Shown: one piece after another, positions 1 through 9,092 of the stretch | Layout: every line of letters starts with the position of its first letter | Position numbering within the stretch: the first letter of the stretch is position 1 | DNA from: Planctobacterium marinum | Lineage (GTDB): Bacteria; Pseudomonadota; Gammaproteobacteria; Enterobacterales; Alteromonadaceae | DNA: 64,000 nt | Direction of reading: 5' to 3' | NCBI RefSeq assembly: GCF_036322805.1 | Contig: NZ_AP027272.1 | Location: forward strand, 2,232,001 to 2,296,000 | Translations under genes and position numbers: made by a program | Notes under the pieces: generated by a model | Databases searched by the model: none | What the model was told of the DNA's origin: nothing | The model's input: only the letters and a program-made list of their open reading frames with translations

Positions 1-1
1 G

Positions 2-772
2 CTGGAGCTTCCTCTGATATCTGAACTAAGAGTAGAGCATCCCGATACTGAGCCCGGAAAAGAGTTGTCGCGTTTTTGTCGAAAGTTCAGCGTACCTTTG
101 CGACAGATATTGAAAAGCCAAAAATGTTATAACGAGAAAAAAGTTGCCCACTGTTTAACCGCCTTTTTTGTCAGCGGCACTGAGTGCTTTGTTGGTATTG
201 CTCCTGTTTCGAATATGAACCCGCAGCCCGGCGGTATCATGAGATTAAAGTTTCCCGCTGAATCACCCAGTCGTTCAACGTTGAAACTGGATGAGGCGTT
301 TTTAACTTTTATTCCCCAAAATGAAAGAGAGCAGCGCTTAAGAGCAGGACTTAATGCCGTAGACCTCGGAGCTTGTCCGGGCGGCTGGACTTACCAATTG
401 GTGCGCCGGGGAATGTTTGTTCAGGCAGTAGACAACGGTTTAATGGACGATTCACTAATGGAAACCGGACAGGTAAGTCATTTCCAGGCTGATGGCTTCA
501 AATTTAAGCCAAAGAAAAAAAATGTGCATTGGTTGGTATGCGATATGATTGAACAGCCGCAGAAAGTGGCAAAACTGATGGCGCAATGGGTAAATGATGG
601 CTGGTGTAAAGAGGCGATGTTTAACTTAAAGTTACCCATGAAACGCAGATTAGAGTCAGTCCTGGAGTGTATGGAGATCATCACTCAAGAGTTGAAGCAA
701 CCTTTTGACTGCGAGGCGAAACACCTCTATCACGATCGTGACGAAATTACGGTTTATTTGAGAAAGCAATAG
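2..772 (+). CDS. rlmM: 23S rRNA 2'-O-methyltransferase RlmM, 3' part
   Basis: RlmM methylates the ribose 2'-O of C2498 in 23S rRNA using SAM. The frame is open from base 2, so the true start lies before the window; the TTG at 65 is only an internal codon. About 256 C-terminal residues are present of a family length near 355. Upstream of that TTG the frame reads LRVEHPDTEPGKELSRFCRK, a stretch typical of the RlmM N-terminal (THUMP-like) region. The SAM-binding motif VDLGACPGGWTYQL, the acidic CDMIEQP motif and the FNLKLPMKRR motif of the Rossmann methyltransferase domain follow in order. The gene ends 10 bases before the HAD phosphatase gene, which may be cotranscribed. Identification is firm; completeness upstream cannot be judged. 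Confidence 0.9.
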   Translation: MELPLISELRVEHPDTEPGKELSRFCRKFSVPLRQILKSQKCYNEKKVAHCLTAFFVSGTECFVGIAPVSNMNPQPGGIMRLKFPAESPSRSTLKLDEAFLTFIPQNEREQRLRAGLNAVDLGACPGGWTYQLVRRGMFVQAVDNGLMDDSLMETGQVSHFQADGFKFKPKKKNVHWLVCDMIEQPQKVAKLMAQWVNDGWCKEAMFNLKLPMKRRLESVLECMEIITQELKQPFDCEAKHLYHDRDEITVYLRKQ

Positions 773-782
773 GAGTTCGGAC

Positions 783-1448
783 ATGGATTTGAGGCAGGTT
801 AGAGCAGTGCTATTCGATCATGATGGAACGCTTGTTGATTCTGAATTTGTGCACTATCAGATGTGGCTACAAGCTACCGGGCTTAAATCCGATGTGTTTA
901 CGGAACAGATGAATACAATGTATTGCGTTGGAATTCCCGGTGACAAAAATGCTCAGTACCTGGTTGAACAGTTTGATCTGGCCGAAGATCCGGAAAGTCT
1001 GATAAGTAAAAAGCGCAAAGTGACTCAGGAGTGGTTAGTCAGTCATTGTTTCCCTGCAATGCCGGGTGCAAACCGCATTATGCGCAATTTTGCGAAATTG
1101 GGTATCCGTATGGCGATAGTATCTGGCTCTGAGCGGTTTGCCGTAGATCGCTCAGTATCAGGGAATGGATTCGCAAAATACATAGAGACCATTACCACAG
1201 GTGAGGAAGTCCCGAATAATAAACCAGCCCCAGATGTTTACTTTGAGGCGTTAAAGAAAATGAATTTGCCTGCCTCAGCTTGTATTGCCATTGAGGACAC
1301 ACAACATGGCGTTGAAGCTGCCAAAGCCGCAGGTATCACCTGTGTTGCCATACCAAACGAGCATTCACATCAGCAGAACTTTCAAGCTGCGGACATACAG
1401 GCGGTAAGTTTAACCTCGTTTTATACCTATTTTATTGAAAATCGATAA
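783..1448 (+). CDS. HAD-superfamily phosphatase (beta-PGM/YieH-like)
   Basis: This is a small-molecule phosphatase or phosphomutase of HAD subfamily I. Visible motifs are FDHDGT (nucleophile D12, acid/base D14), VSGS (S114), Lys147 in NNKPAPD, and the Mg-binding ED (171-172) of AIEDTQHGVEAAKAAG. The cap domain sits between motifs I and II, as in YieH (6-phosphogluconate phosphatase) and beta-phosphoglucomutase. The length of 221 residues is normal. Substrate cannot be read from the sequence. The gene follows rlmM by 10 bases, and its 3' end overlaps the 3' end of the convergent transglutaminase gene by 22 bases. Confidence 0.85.
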   Translation: MDLRQVRAVLFDHDGTLVDSEFVHYQMWLQATGLKSDVFTEQMNTMYCVGIPGDKNAQYLVEQFDLAEDPESLISKKRKVTQEWLVSHCFPAMPGANRIMRNFAKLGIRMAIVSGSERFAVDRSVSGNGFAKYIETITTGEEVPNNKPAPDVYFEALKKMNLPASACIAIEDTQHGVEAAKAAGITCVAIPNEHSHQQNFQAADIQAVSLTSFYTYFIENR

Positions 1449-3433
1449 CGCCGTTTGAAGGAGCGCGCTGCCAACTTCAGCTCAGGCAGTCTATTGGGGT
1501 TAGTTTGACTTCGCGGTGCATATTCATGGAAAACGAACAACTTTGTTATGTGCCTGAAATCTTCGGCACACTGCTCTGAAATCTCCAGTTTGATGCGTTC
1601 ACTAAAACTGTCCGGTCCTTCATTAGCAAAACGCACCAATCCATGACGCGCTAACGTTTTTAATACTTGATTGTAGTAGTGCAGGTGCTGGTTTTCGATC
1701 TTGGGAAACCAAACCCGGTAATTAAAAATCAGCAATAGGATACAGATCACGAAAAATACTGCGAGGCTTAATAATGCAATTCGCATTGGGCTCAGTTTAC
1801 CCACCAATAGTTTGAATAAGGCAAACTGTCTTTGCTGATCAAAACCTAACACCCAACTACTCCACATAAAGTCCACATCAGCCATGAGTAATCTGAGTCG
1901 ATTGAATATCTCAATGCCTTTTAATTTGGTCAGGGAAAAGGGGGCATCCTGGAGAAATGAGTTTTCGTGTGCAACGGCACTTTCTAATCCCAGGCTAATG
2001 CGTTCTGGCGATATTAGTGCCGTAGGGTCTTTGCGTACCCATCCGTTCTCCTCCAGGTAGATCTCAACCCAAGCATGAGCATCATATTGATAGACACTGA
2101 GGTAGTTGTTTTGTCTTGCTTCTCCACCTTGATATCCGCCAACAACACGAGCCGGAATACCAGCCAGGCGCATGATATAAGCATATGCGCTGGCGTAGTG
2201 GGAACAAAACCCTGCCTGGTAATCAAATAAAAAGCTATCTATGGGGTTAACCGGCATAGGCTCCGGTTTTAATGTATAAGCAAATCCTTCCGTCAGAAAA
2301 AAACGTTCTACATTTTGAATAAATACCTGGTCTTGAGGATATCGTTGTCGTAATTGCGCTACCCATCTTTGCGTTTCAGAGTTACCCGACTTAGGTAACA
2401 TCAAGTTAATGCTGGTATCGGAATAAAGTGAGGTTTGATTTAACGGGTTATCGGGATAAGAGGTTACCTTGTATTTAAATTTGGTGTTAACTGGAAAGCG
2501 ACTTTGCAATTGATAGTCGTGACTGAGCCATGTCTGTTCGGTGCTGGACTTGGCGATATCTAAAACAGACAACCAGTTTTGATTAGATGGTTCAAGGATA
2601 ACTTCGTAGTCTAATGTGTCACCAGAAAGTCGTGGTGTGAAGTTATAGTTCCCCACTTCCATTCGTTCTTTTTCCCGGCGTCTGAGCTTGGAAATTGTCC
2701 ATGATTTTCCATCGAAGGCTTCGTATACCAAGGTGCGCCAATACAACTCGGATTTCTCTGGAATGCTTTCTTGAAATGAAGCACGGAAAACCAGTTCGTC
2801 AGACATCGAGAGACGGGCAAAATCCCCAGGCGTTATGGTATCTGAAATTCCGGTTTTAGCGCCCTTATTGCTTGGCATTTTCCACAGAGGACCAATTTGC
2901 GGCAAGATTAAGAAAAACAAAATGCAGATAGGGATTGATTGCAAAAGTAATCCAAGTAATCTTTTGCTTTGCTGTCTCAGGCTACTGCCGGGACTAACGT
3001 GGAAGCCCAGTGACAAGAAAACGATAAACAAGGAGAGGCCGTAGGTCAAAGCAAACCCTAATCCTTGGTTAAAGATAAAGCCACATCCGATAATAAATAT
3101 TTCAACCAGCACCAATATGAAGTAATCCCTGACTTTGCGCATCATCATTAACTTTAATGCGCCAGACATCACCAAAAGATTAACCATGCTTAAAAGCAAG
3201 CCCAGCTGCCAACCGGTATAAGCCAATACTATTGCAGCCAACAGCGCCAATAGGTTGATGGTGGATACTTTGGGTAAGTGCTTGTGCCACTCGAGATATA
3301 AAGCAATTCTGATCAGAACACTGGTGATCACCAGTAAAGAAACCCAAAGCATTAATGGTTCAAATAAGCTGAAGCAGAGAAACAATAAATTCAGGCTTAA
3401 CAACAGGTGTGCTCTATTGGCGTTACGTTTCAT
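1427..3433 (-). CDS. tgpA: TgpA-type membrane transglutaminase-like protein
   Basis: An integral membrane protein with a periplasmic transglutaminase-like domain, resembling Pseudomonas TgpA (DUF3488 plus transglutaminase plus DUF4129-like tail). Residues about 10-180 hold several hydrophobic helices. The catalytic core shows Cys410 in AGFCSHYAS, His453 in YDAHAWVEIY and Asp469 in RKDPTALI, so the triad is intact. A single helix (about 551-570) precedes a cytoplasmic tail. Length is 668 residues. The start overlaps the stop of the DUF58 gene by ATGA, and the MoxR gene lies just upstream. This is the standard moxR-DUF58-transglutaminase operon, probably acting on the cell envelope; the physiological substrate is unknown. 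Confidence 0.88.
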   Translation of the reverse strand: MKRNANRAHLLLSLNLLFLCFSLFEPLMLWVSLLVITSVLIRIALYLEWHKHLPKVSTINLLALLAAIVLAYTGWQLGLLLSMVNLLVMSGALKLMMMRKVRDYFILVLVEIFIIGCGFIFNQGLGFALTYGLSLFIVFLSLGFHVSPGSSLRQQSKRLLGLLLQSIPICILFFLILPQIGPLWKMPSNKGAKTGISDTITPGDFARLSMSDELVFRASFQESIPEKSELYWRTLVYEAFDGKSWTISKLRRREKERMEVGNYNFTPRLSGDTLDYEVILEPSNQNWLSVLDIAKSSTEQTWLSHDYQLQSRFPVNTKFKYKVTSYPDNPLNQTSLYSDTSINLMLPKSGNSETQRWVAQLRQRYPQDQVFIQNVERFFLTEGFAYTLKPEPMPVNPIDSFLFDYQAGFCSHYASAYAYIMRLAGIPARVVGGYQGGEARQNNYLSVYQYDAHAWVEIYLEENGWVRKDPTALISPERISLGLESAVAHENSFLQDAPFSLTKLKGIEIFNRLRLLMADVDFMWSSWVLGFDQQRQFALFKLLVGKLSPMRIALLSLAVFFVICILLLIFNYRVWFPKIENQHLHYYNQVLKTLARHGLVRFANEGPDSFSERIKLEISEQCAEDFRHITKLFVFHEYAPRSQTNPNRLPELKLAARSFKRRYRFSIK

Positions 3434-4449
3434 AAAACTTGCGCCTCGCGTGGTACTGCAACCTGATCAATTCCATAAAGCGCTAAAGACTTGAGGCAAA
3501 GCTCAAGGTGCTGGCTGTCGCTATCAGCAGGTATTTCTATGGCACCTAAGGTCAAACCAAAGCAGATTTGCTTTCGGTGTAGTTCTATGACTAACCAGGT
3601 GAGATGAGCAATGGCGGTCTCGAGATCAGATTTCAGATAATGCTTCAAATCCAGCCAGATGACCCCCTGTTGATTATCAGCAAACTGTTTAGTCATCATT
3701 TCCTGGCCCTTGGCCACCAGTTTCCAGGCAACGCGATTCAGGGATTCGCCGGGAACATAATTTTTCAGAGAATCAAAATCGTTGTTGCCACCTACGGAAC
3801 TGCTGGATTCTTCTCCCTCTTCTTCACCGTCTCTAAAAGACTGTCGCATCAGTTTGCTGGCAATCGGATTGGGATAAACTAGAATTTGCGCTTTGAAGTG
3901 CAAATGTGTCCAACAACGGAATAAGCCAAATGGATAAAAGCTCTCAATGGTGACTCTCGGCAGTGTCAGATAGCCGCGTTTATCGGTAGGAATGTTGAGC
4001 ACTACAGGGTTACTGTGGCTTTCTGGTTCTATTGAGCGTTGCACTGGACCTTGCCACAATCGAAAGTGCAGTTTGCCATAACATTTTAGGCCTGCAATGG
4101 TCTTGTCATCACTGTCACCCAACCAAAGGGGCAGAGCGCAATCATTACCCGCGTGTGTAGATTTTACTTTGCCCAACTGCACCTTTAGTTTGGCAAAGTT
4201 GGCATAACTGGTCATCAAATTAACCAGAAACATGGCCAATAAAAAATAGGCAAGCAGCAACATCAAGTTATTGCGATAGTTGGTGCCAAGGATAAAAAGC
4301 AAGCTGCATAAAAGTATATAGGCAATGCCAAATTTAGATGGGAAGATGAATACATTACTCATATCCATCTGGAACTGCCTGTTACTTGGAATGCGTTTGG
4401 TAAGCCAATTTTCCAAACGACCTTGCCACCAGCGTTTTATTTTGGTCAT
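3430..4449 (-). CDS. DUF58 domain protein
   Basis: A DUF58 (vWA-related) membrane-anchored protein of 339 residues. Two hydrophobic segments lie at about residues 34-75, followed by a soluble domain containing the family hallmark around GESLNRVAWKLVAKGQEMMT and a later acidic VIWLDLKHY strand. It sits between moxR, 20 bases upstream, and the transglutaminase gene, with a 4-base overlap, in one transcription unit. In this gene trio the MoxR ATPase is thought to act on the DUF58/vWA partner as a metal-dependent chaperone. That role is family knowledge rather than something seen here. Confidence 0.85.
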   Translation of the reverse strand: MTKIKRWWQGRLENWLTKRIPSNRQFQMDMSNVFIFPSKFGIAYILLCSLLFILGTNYRNNLMLLLAYFLLAMFLVNLMTSYANFAKLKVQLGKVKSTHAGNDCALPLWLGDSDDKTIAGLKCYGKLHFRLWQGPVQRSIEPESHSNPVVLNIPTDKRGYLTLPRVTIESFYPFGLFRCWTHLHFKAQILVYPNPIASKLMRQSFRDGEEEGEESSSSVGGNNDFDSLKNYVPGESLNRVAWKLVAKGQEMMTKQFADNQQGVIWLDLKHYLKSDLETAIAHLTWLVIELHRKQICFGLTLGAIEIPADSDSQHLELCLKSLALYGIDQVAVPREAQVL

Positions 4450-4469
4450 TTTAGTCCTGTAAGCTTATG

Positions 4470-5387
4470 CTAGGCGGCCAAGGTATCAACGCTATCTAAC
4501 AGCTTTTTAGACAAACTGGCCGCCACTCCAGGAGATGAATAGCCACTGCGTAGTCGGTGTTCAGCTACTGATGGCAGTATCGCCTGGACATCTTCGGGAA
4601 TTACGTAATCTCTGGAAGACAAGAATGCCCATGCTTTGGACGCCAGCAGTATTGCCTTGCTGGCTCTTGGGGATAGTGGATTGGGAAAATCTTCCGACTC
4701 TCGGCTGTAAGTAACGAGTCTTAAAATATAGTCAATTACCGCATCAGAACTGTTTATAAGAGGTATCTTGTCTTGTACCGCTATAAATTGCTCTATGTTA
4801 ATGACAGGTTGCAATGGTGTCTCTGCTACACTATTTAGCTCCATCAACATTTGCTTTTCGGAGTTCCAGTCAGGATAGCCCAACTGGATACGCATAAAGA
4901 ATCGATCTAGTTGGGATTCTGGTAATGGGTAAGTGCCTGATTGATGAATTGGATTTTGAGTCGCAATGACAAAAAAGGGCTCAGGTAATGTCCATGTGTT
5001 GCCGTCAACACTCACCTGATGTTCTTCCATTGCTTCTAGCAAAGCACTTTGGGTTTTGGGACTGGCACGATTGATTTCATCGGCCAACAACAATTGCGAA
5101 AACAATGGGCCTTTGTGAAATGAAAATTGCTTTTCAGTAGAGTCGAAGATACTGACTCCAATTATGTCTGCGGGTAAAAGATCTGAGGTAAATTGAACTC
5201 GGTTGTAATCGAGGTTAATTGCTCCTGCAATGGCGTGAGAAAGACTGGTTTTTCCCATACCCGGTAAGTCTTCAAGTAACAGGTGACCCCGCGCAAGCAG
5301 GCAAGTTAATGCCAGTTTGATTTGATGGCGTTTACCTAGCACAACCTGTGAAATGTTGCTTATGGCTTGATCTAACTGATTGTGCAT
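4470..5387 (-). CDS. MoxR-family AAA+ ATPase
   Basis: A MoxR-type AAA+ ATPase of 305 residues, first gene of the moxR-DUF58-tgpA operon. Walker A is GMGKTS (43-48) and Walker B is LLLADEIN (D103, E104). Sensor 1 follows in VIATQNPIHQSGTYPLPESQ, then LDRFFMRI with the arginine finger region. The C-terminal lid contains the SPRASKAILLASKAWAF stretch typical of MoxR. It probably remodels or inserts cofactor into the DUF58 partner. The start gives the usual short N-terminus, though no strong ribosome binding site precedes it. Confidence 0.9.
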   Translation of the reverse strand: MHNQLDQAISNISQVVLGKRHQIKLALTCLLARGHLLLEDLPGMGKTSLSHAIAGAINLDYNRVQFTSDLLPADIIGVSIFDSTEKQFSFHKGPLFSQLLLADEINRASPKTQSALLEAMEEHQVSVDGNTWTLPEPFFVIATQNPIHQSGTYPLPESQLDRFFMRIQLGYPDWNSEKQMLMELNSVAETPLQPVINIEQFIAVQDKIPLINSSDAVIDYILRLVTYSRESEDFPNPLSPRASKAILLASKAWAFLSSRDYVIPEDVQAILPSVAEHRLRSGYSSPGVAASLSKKLLDSVDTLAA

Positions 5388-5729
5388 TTAAAGTGTCTGT
5401 CTTTGAGAGTTGAGAATAGTAAATGTAGTTGAACCATACTACAGATGCCAATCTCAAAATCGAATATTGGTGAGGATTAATTGTGTGAAATAGTTCACCA
5501 AATATTATTCTCAATAACTGCAAAAATCTGAAAAAAGCCAATAAGTAAATAACAACGAATCTAAAGTGGATTTTAAATAACTCTGTATGCCAGACATTAT
5601 GTGTGTGGAATTGAGTGGGTATTTGGATGCGTTAAAATGGTATGTGAGGTTTTGAAAAGTAGCGTGTGCACAAACGTATGTGCCCCAATTTTATTTGAAG
5701 CACATAGATTTTTCAGAACTATCAATAAT
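5388..5729. other. intergenic stretch, A+T-rich
   Basis: 342 bases between the start of moxR and the end of the H-NS-like gene. No credible coding frame was found. It should contain the moxR promoter reading leftwards. One short inverted repeat, GTGAA-ATAG-TTCAC at 5485-5498, about 100 bases upstream of moxR, could be an operator, but nothing identifies a regulator. Confidence 0.4.
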
Positions 5730-6131
5730 CTAGTTGACGCTGAAGTCTTCCAGGTTTTTTCCTTGTTTCAACTGTTCAGAGAAAACAAGTGGCATTCTTC
5801 CTATCCCTGTCCAATTGTGAACTTCACCGTCGCCATCTGTATAGGAATATTTTATCGGACGTTTTTGACCGACTCTTTTGGAAGGAGCAATGACATTATT
5901 TGACGCCAAATCTTCGAAAGTGATGCCTGCGTCTTGTAATTGTTTTTGTATTTCAGCAATCTTTTCTAACTTTTCTTTTTCGGCTGCGAGTTTCTCTGAC
6001 TCTTTTTGTTTCCGAGTTTCAATTATATTTCTCAGCTTTACTACAATCTCTTCTAATTCCTGAATCGATAACTCTTTAACTGCACCTTGCAGTTTTCGAC
6101 CATGAGTTAATGTTTTTAGAAATTCGTTCAT
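5730..6131 (-). CDS. H-NS family nucleoid-associated protein
   Basis: A DNA-binding silencer of the H-NS/StpA family with 133 residues, close to the 134-137 of the enteric proteins. Residues 1-70 form a charged helical oligomerisation region (many K, E and Q, heptad-like). The C-terminal domain carries KYSYTDGDGEVHNWTGIGRM, matching the family's Y-x-D-x-x-G-x-x-x-x-W-x-G-x-G-R pattern that inserts into the A+T minor groove. The central tryptophan and the GIGR hook (QGR in enterics) are present. It may help silence A+T-rich acquired DNA such as the 34-37 kb patch; that is inference. Confidence 0.88.
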   Translation of the reverse strand: MNEFLKTLTHGRKLQGAVKELSIQELEEIVVKLRNIIETRKQKESEKLAAEKEKLEKIAEIQKQLQDAGITFEDLASNNVIAPSKRVGQKRPIKYSYTDGDGEVHNWTGIGRMPLVFSEQLKQGKNLEDFSVN

Positions 6132-6447
6132 TTTTAAAACCTTGTTAACATACTAAGCTTATTTATGAGTCAAAAAATAACATTAGTTAGCAGACTTTAT
6201 CAATCATAAAGTATGAAAGTCACTGGCTAATATATAAAAAATCATTGTTTGAGCAATATTTTTCAATTGCACAGATATGTTGTGTGGTATGAGTCCCACA
6301 TTATAATTGTTTGGTAAATAAATGACACGTTTTGAGCGTTTGGATAAAAGACACAAAAAAAGCCAGTGCTTTCAGCGTAGACACTGGCCTTTGTTAATCG
6401 CCTTTTAGAGCGTGTAAATTGTTTGAGTATTACTGCTGTTAGCCTTA
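6132..6447. other. intergenic stretch with hns promoter region and terminator
   Basis: 316 bases between the H-NS-like gene start and the ETF-QO gene end. The left part is A+T-rich and must hold the leftward promoter of the H-NS-like gene. The right part holds the ETF-QO terminator listed separately. No small coding frame is convincing. Confidence 0.4.
6354..6391 (-). terminator. intrinsic terminator of the ETF-QO gene
   Basis: Inverted repeat GCCAGTG (6362-6368) / CACTGGC (6382-6388), flanked on the left by seven A's. On the minus strand these give a T-tract directly after the stem. It lies about 60 bases past the ETF-QO stop and fits rho-independent termination of that gene. Confidence 0.7.
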
Positions 6448-8100
6448 TTACATGTTGGGGTAGTTCGGCCCACCGGCACCCTCTGGAACCGTCCAGGTGA
6501 TATTCTGTTGTGGTTCCTTGATATCACAAGTTTTGCAGTGTACGCAGTTTTGAGCATTGATCTGGAATTGTTTTTCTCCAGCTTCATTTTCAATAATTTC
6601 ATATACACCTGCGGGACAGTATCGCTGGGCGGGTTCATCAAACATTGGCAAATTTGACTTAATTGGCAGGTCAGGATCAGCCAGTTTTAAATGACAGGGT
6701 TGGTCTTCTTCATGATTAGTATTGGAAAGATATACTGAAGAGAGTTTGTCAAAACTGAGTTTGCCGTCGGGTTTTTGATAATTTATTACACTGCTACTGC
6801 CTGCTTCTTTTAAGGTTTTATGATCTGCAATGTCATCTTTTAACGTGGCAGGGAACTTGCCGCCTAACCAGTTTTGCTCCAGGGTATTGAACGCACCGCC
6901 CAAAAACGTACCATATTTGTGAATAGCAGGGCCAAAGTTACGGGATTTATAAAGCTCATCGTATAACCATGAAGCCTCAAATCGTTGTTGGAAATCAGAA
7001 AGATCTTTCCCCGCGGAATCTAAATTTTGTTTTAACTCTGCGAAAATGGTTTCAGCAATCATGATCCCTGATTTCATGGCCGCGTGATTACCTTTAATTT
7101 TGGAAAAGTTCAATGTTCCTGCGTTACATCCCGCCAAAAAGCCGCCGGGAAAATGCATTTTGGGCAGTGAATTCAGGCCGCCTTTGGCGATAGCTCTGGC
7201 GCCGTAACTTACGCGTGTGCCATTTTCCAGATATTGCTTAAATACCGGATGGTGTTTCATGCGCTGGAATTCATCAAACGGGCTGAGGTGTGGGTTGTCA
7301 TAACTCAAATCTACGATTAAACCCACAAGCACCTGATTGTTTTCAGCGTGGTAAAGATAAGCACCACCTGAGGTATCCGTTAGCGGCCAGCCTGCAGAGT
7401 GTACGACCAAACCCTCTTGATGTTGATCGGCAGGAATATCCCAAATTTCCTTGAACCCTATGGCGTAGTGCTGTGGTGACTTGCCTTCATCGAGCTTGTA
7501 CGTTTCAATAAGCTGTTTACCCAAGTGACCACGGCAGCCTTCAGCAAATACCGTGTATTTTGCTCGTAACTCCATTCCTGGCATATAAGAATCTTTTTCT
7601 TCACCCGTGGCGCTGATACCCATATCCCCTGTTATCACACCTGCAACACTACCATCTTCATTGTACAAAACTTCAGAGGCGGCAAAGCCGGGAAATATTT
7701 CAACACCTAACTCTTCGGCTTGTTCTGCCAACCAGCGGCAAACATTGCCCATGCTGACAATATAATTGCCTTCGTTGTGCATGGTTTTAGGGGTCATGAA
7801 GCCCGGGAGCTTAGTGGATGAGGACTCGTTTTTGAGATAGTAAATATGATCTTCAGTGACTTTAGTGGTAATTGGGGCACCTTTATCGGCCCAATCCGGA
7901 ATTAGCTCGTCCAGTGCCCGAGTTTCAAATACCGCACCTGAGAGTATATGGGCGCCTACTTCAGAGCCTTTTTCTACCACACATACCATGAGTTCTTGTT
8001 CAGCTTCTGCTGCTTGTTGCATTATTTTTATGGCAGTGGACAGACCCGCTGGTCCTGCGCCTACGATGACAACGTCAAATTCCATCGATTCGCGTTCCAT
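6448..8100 (-). CDS. etfD: electron transfer flavoprotein-ubiquinone oxidoreductase
   Basis: ETF-QO passes electrons from reduced ETF, charged by acyl-CoA dehydrogenases, to membrane ubiquinone. Residues 7-22 (FDVVIVGAGPAGLSTA) are the FAD-binding Rossmann motif. The middle region carries the GGFLAGCNAGTLNFSKIKG and KSGIMIAE stretches typical of the family. The C-terminus holds the 4Fe-4S ferredoxin-like cluster with CPAGVYE and CVHCKTCDI, ending in the usual GGPNYPNM. Length of 550 residues is normal. The start at 8100 is supported by GAGGAGG five bases upstream. It is divergent from etfBA, its functional partners. Confidence 0.95.
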   Translation of the reverse strand: MERESMEFDVVIVGAGPAGLSTAIKIMQQAAEAEQELMVCVVEKGSEVGAHILSGAVFETRALDELIPDWADKGAPITTKVTEDHIYYLKNESSSTKLPGFMTPKTMHNEGNYIVSMGNVCRWLAEQAEELGVEIFPGFAASEVLYNEDGSVAGVITGDMGISATGEEKDSYMPGMELRAKYTVFAEGCRGHLGKQLIETYKLDEGKSPQHYAIGFKEIWDIPADQHQEGLVVHSAGWPLTDTSGGAYLYHAENNQVLVGLIVDLSYDNPHLSPFDEFQRMKHHPVFKQYLENGTRVSYGARAIAKGGLNSLPKMHFPGGFLAGCNAGTLNFSKIKGNHAAMKSGIMIAETIFAELKQNLDSAGKDLSDFQQRFEASWLYDELYKSRNFGPAIHKYGTFLGGAFNTLEQNWLGGKFPATLKDDIADHKTLKEAGSSSVINYQKPDGKLSFDKLSSVYLSNTNHEEDQPCHLKLADPDLPIKSNLPMFDEPAQRYCPAGVYEIIENEAGEKQFQINAQNCVHCKTCDIKEPQQNITWTVPEGAGGPNYPNM

Positions 8101-8224
8101 TTTTCCTCCTCGGGGTTAAACTGTACCGCAGTAATACTTTTCAAATCAGGTAAGAACTATAACTGCTGGTCTCAAAATGTGTACAAAAATTGCTGTTAAC
8201 CGATTAATAAACTGTTAACAAGAA

Positions 8225-8242
8225 GTTGACGTTTACGTTAAC
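8225..8242. promoter_or_regulatory. inverted repeat in the etf divergent promoter region
   Basis: GTTGACGT-TT-ACGTTAAC, seven of eight arm positions pairing, lies between the divergent ETF-QO and etfBA genes. Two more GTTAAC hexamers lie within 50 bases to its left. The form resembles operators attributed to LiuR, a MerR-family regulator of branched-chain amino acid catabolism that controls etf genes in related gammaproteobacteria. The match is from memory of the motif type, so treat the regulator name as a hypothesis. Confidence 0.4.
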
Positions 8243-8342
8243 AGTAAGTACATTTCGAATCCAATAATATTCGTGCTGATTTGTATCCTACAAGCGCGTG
8301 TCATAGTCTATACAGACGCGATAAAAATTAAACGAGGTCGAA

Positions 8343-9092
8343 ATGAAAATACTTGTCCCGGTTAAACGTGTTATCGACTACAACGTCAAGGTCAGAGTGA
8401 AGACTGACAATACAGGCGTTGATTTGAGTAACACTAAAATGTCTATCAACCCATTCTGTGAAATCGCAGTCGAAGAAGCTGTGCGTCTACAGGAAAAAGG
8501 CATAGCCACTGAGGTTGTGGTGGTATCTATCGGTGATAAAAGCGTTCAGGAGACTATCCGTACAGCATTGGCATTAGGTGCTGACCGCGGTATTCAAATT
8601 GATACTGAAGATAATCTTGATTCACTGCAAGTGGCGAAATTACTGGCTAAAGTAGTTGCTGATGAAAATCCTGATCTGGTGATTCTGGGTAAACAAGCGA
8701 TTGATTCTGACAACAATCAAACTGGCCAGATGTTGGCTGCGCTAACAGATATGCCTCAAGGTACCTTTGCTTCTGAAGTCAATGTGGCTGATGGTAAAGT
8801 GAGTGTTACCCGTGAGATTGACGGGGGGTTGCAAACCGTACAGCTGACATTGCCTGCGGTAGTTACAACAGATTTGCGTCTGAATGAGCCGCGGTATGCT
8901 AAATTGCCCAATATTATGAAAGCTAAGCGCAAGCCTCTGGATGTTAAGCCTGCAGCTGACTTTGGTGTTGATTTAGCGTCTAAAGTGAAGGTACTCAAAG
9001 TTACACCACCCGCGACCCGTGAGGGCGGTGTTAAAGTAGCAGATGTTGCTGAATTGGTTGAAAAGTTAAAAACTGAAGCGAAGGTGATTTAA
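8343..9092 (+). CDS. etfB: electron transfer flavoprotein beta subunit
   Basis: Beta subunit of the soluble ETF heterodimer, which accepts electrons from acyl-CoA and other flavin dehydrogenases. At 249 residues it has the family length. It starts [20 protein letters not shown], carries the [14 protein letters not shown] and [20 protein letters not shown] signatures (the latter near the AMP site), and the [20 protein letters not shown] strand. GAGGT six bases before the ATG is a good ribosome binding site. Its stop codon abuts the etfA start without a gap. Confidence 0.95.
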   Translation: MKILVPVKRVIDYNVKVRVKTDNTGVDLSNTKMSINPFCEIAVEEAVRLQEKGIATEVVVVSIGDKSVQETIRTALALGADRGIQIDTEDNLDSLQVAKLLAKVVADENPDLVILGKQAIDSDNNQTGQMLAALTDMPQGTFASEVNVADGKVSVTREIDGGLQTVQLTLPAVVTTDLRLNEPRYAKLPNIMKAKRKPLDVKPAADFGVDLASKVKVLKVTPPATREGGVKVADVAELVEKLKTEAKVI

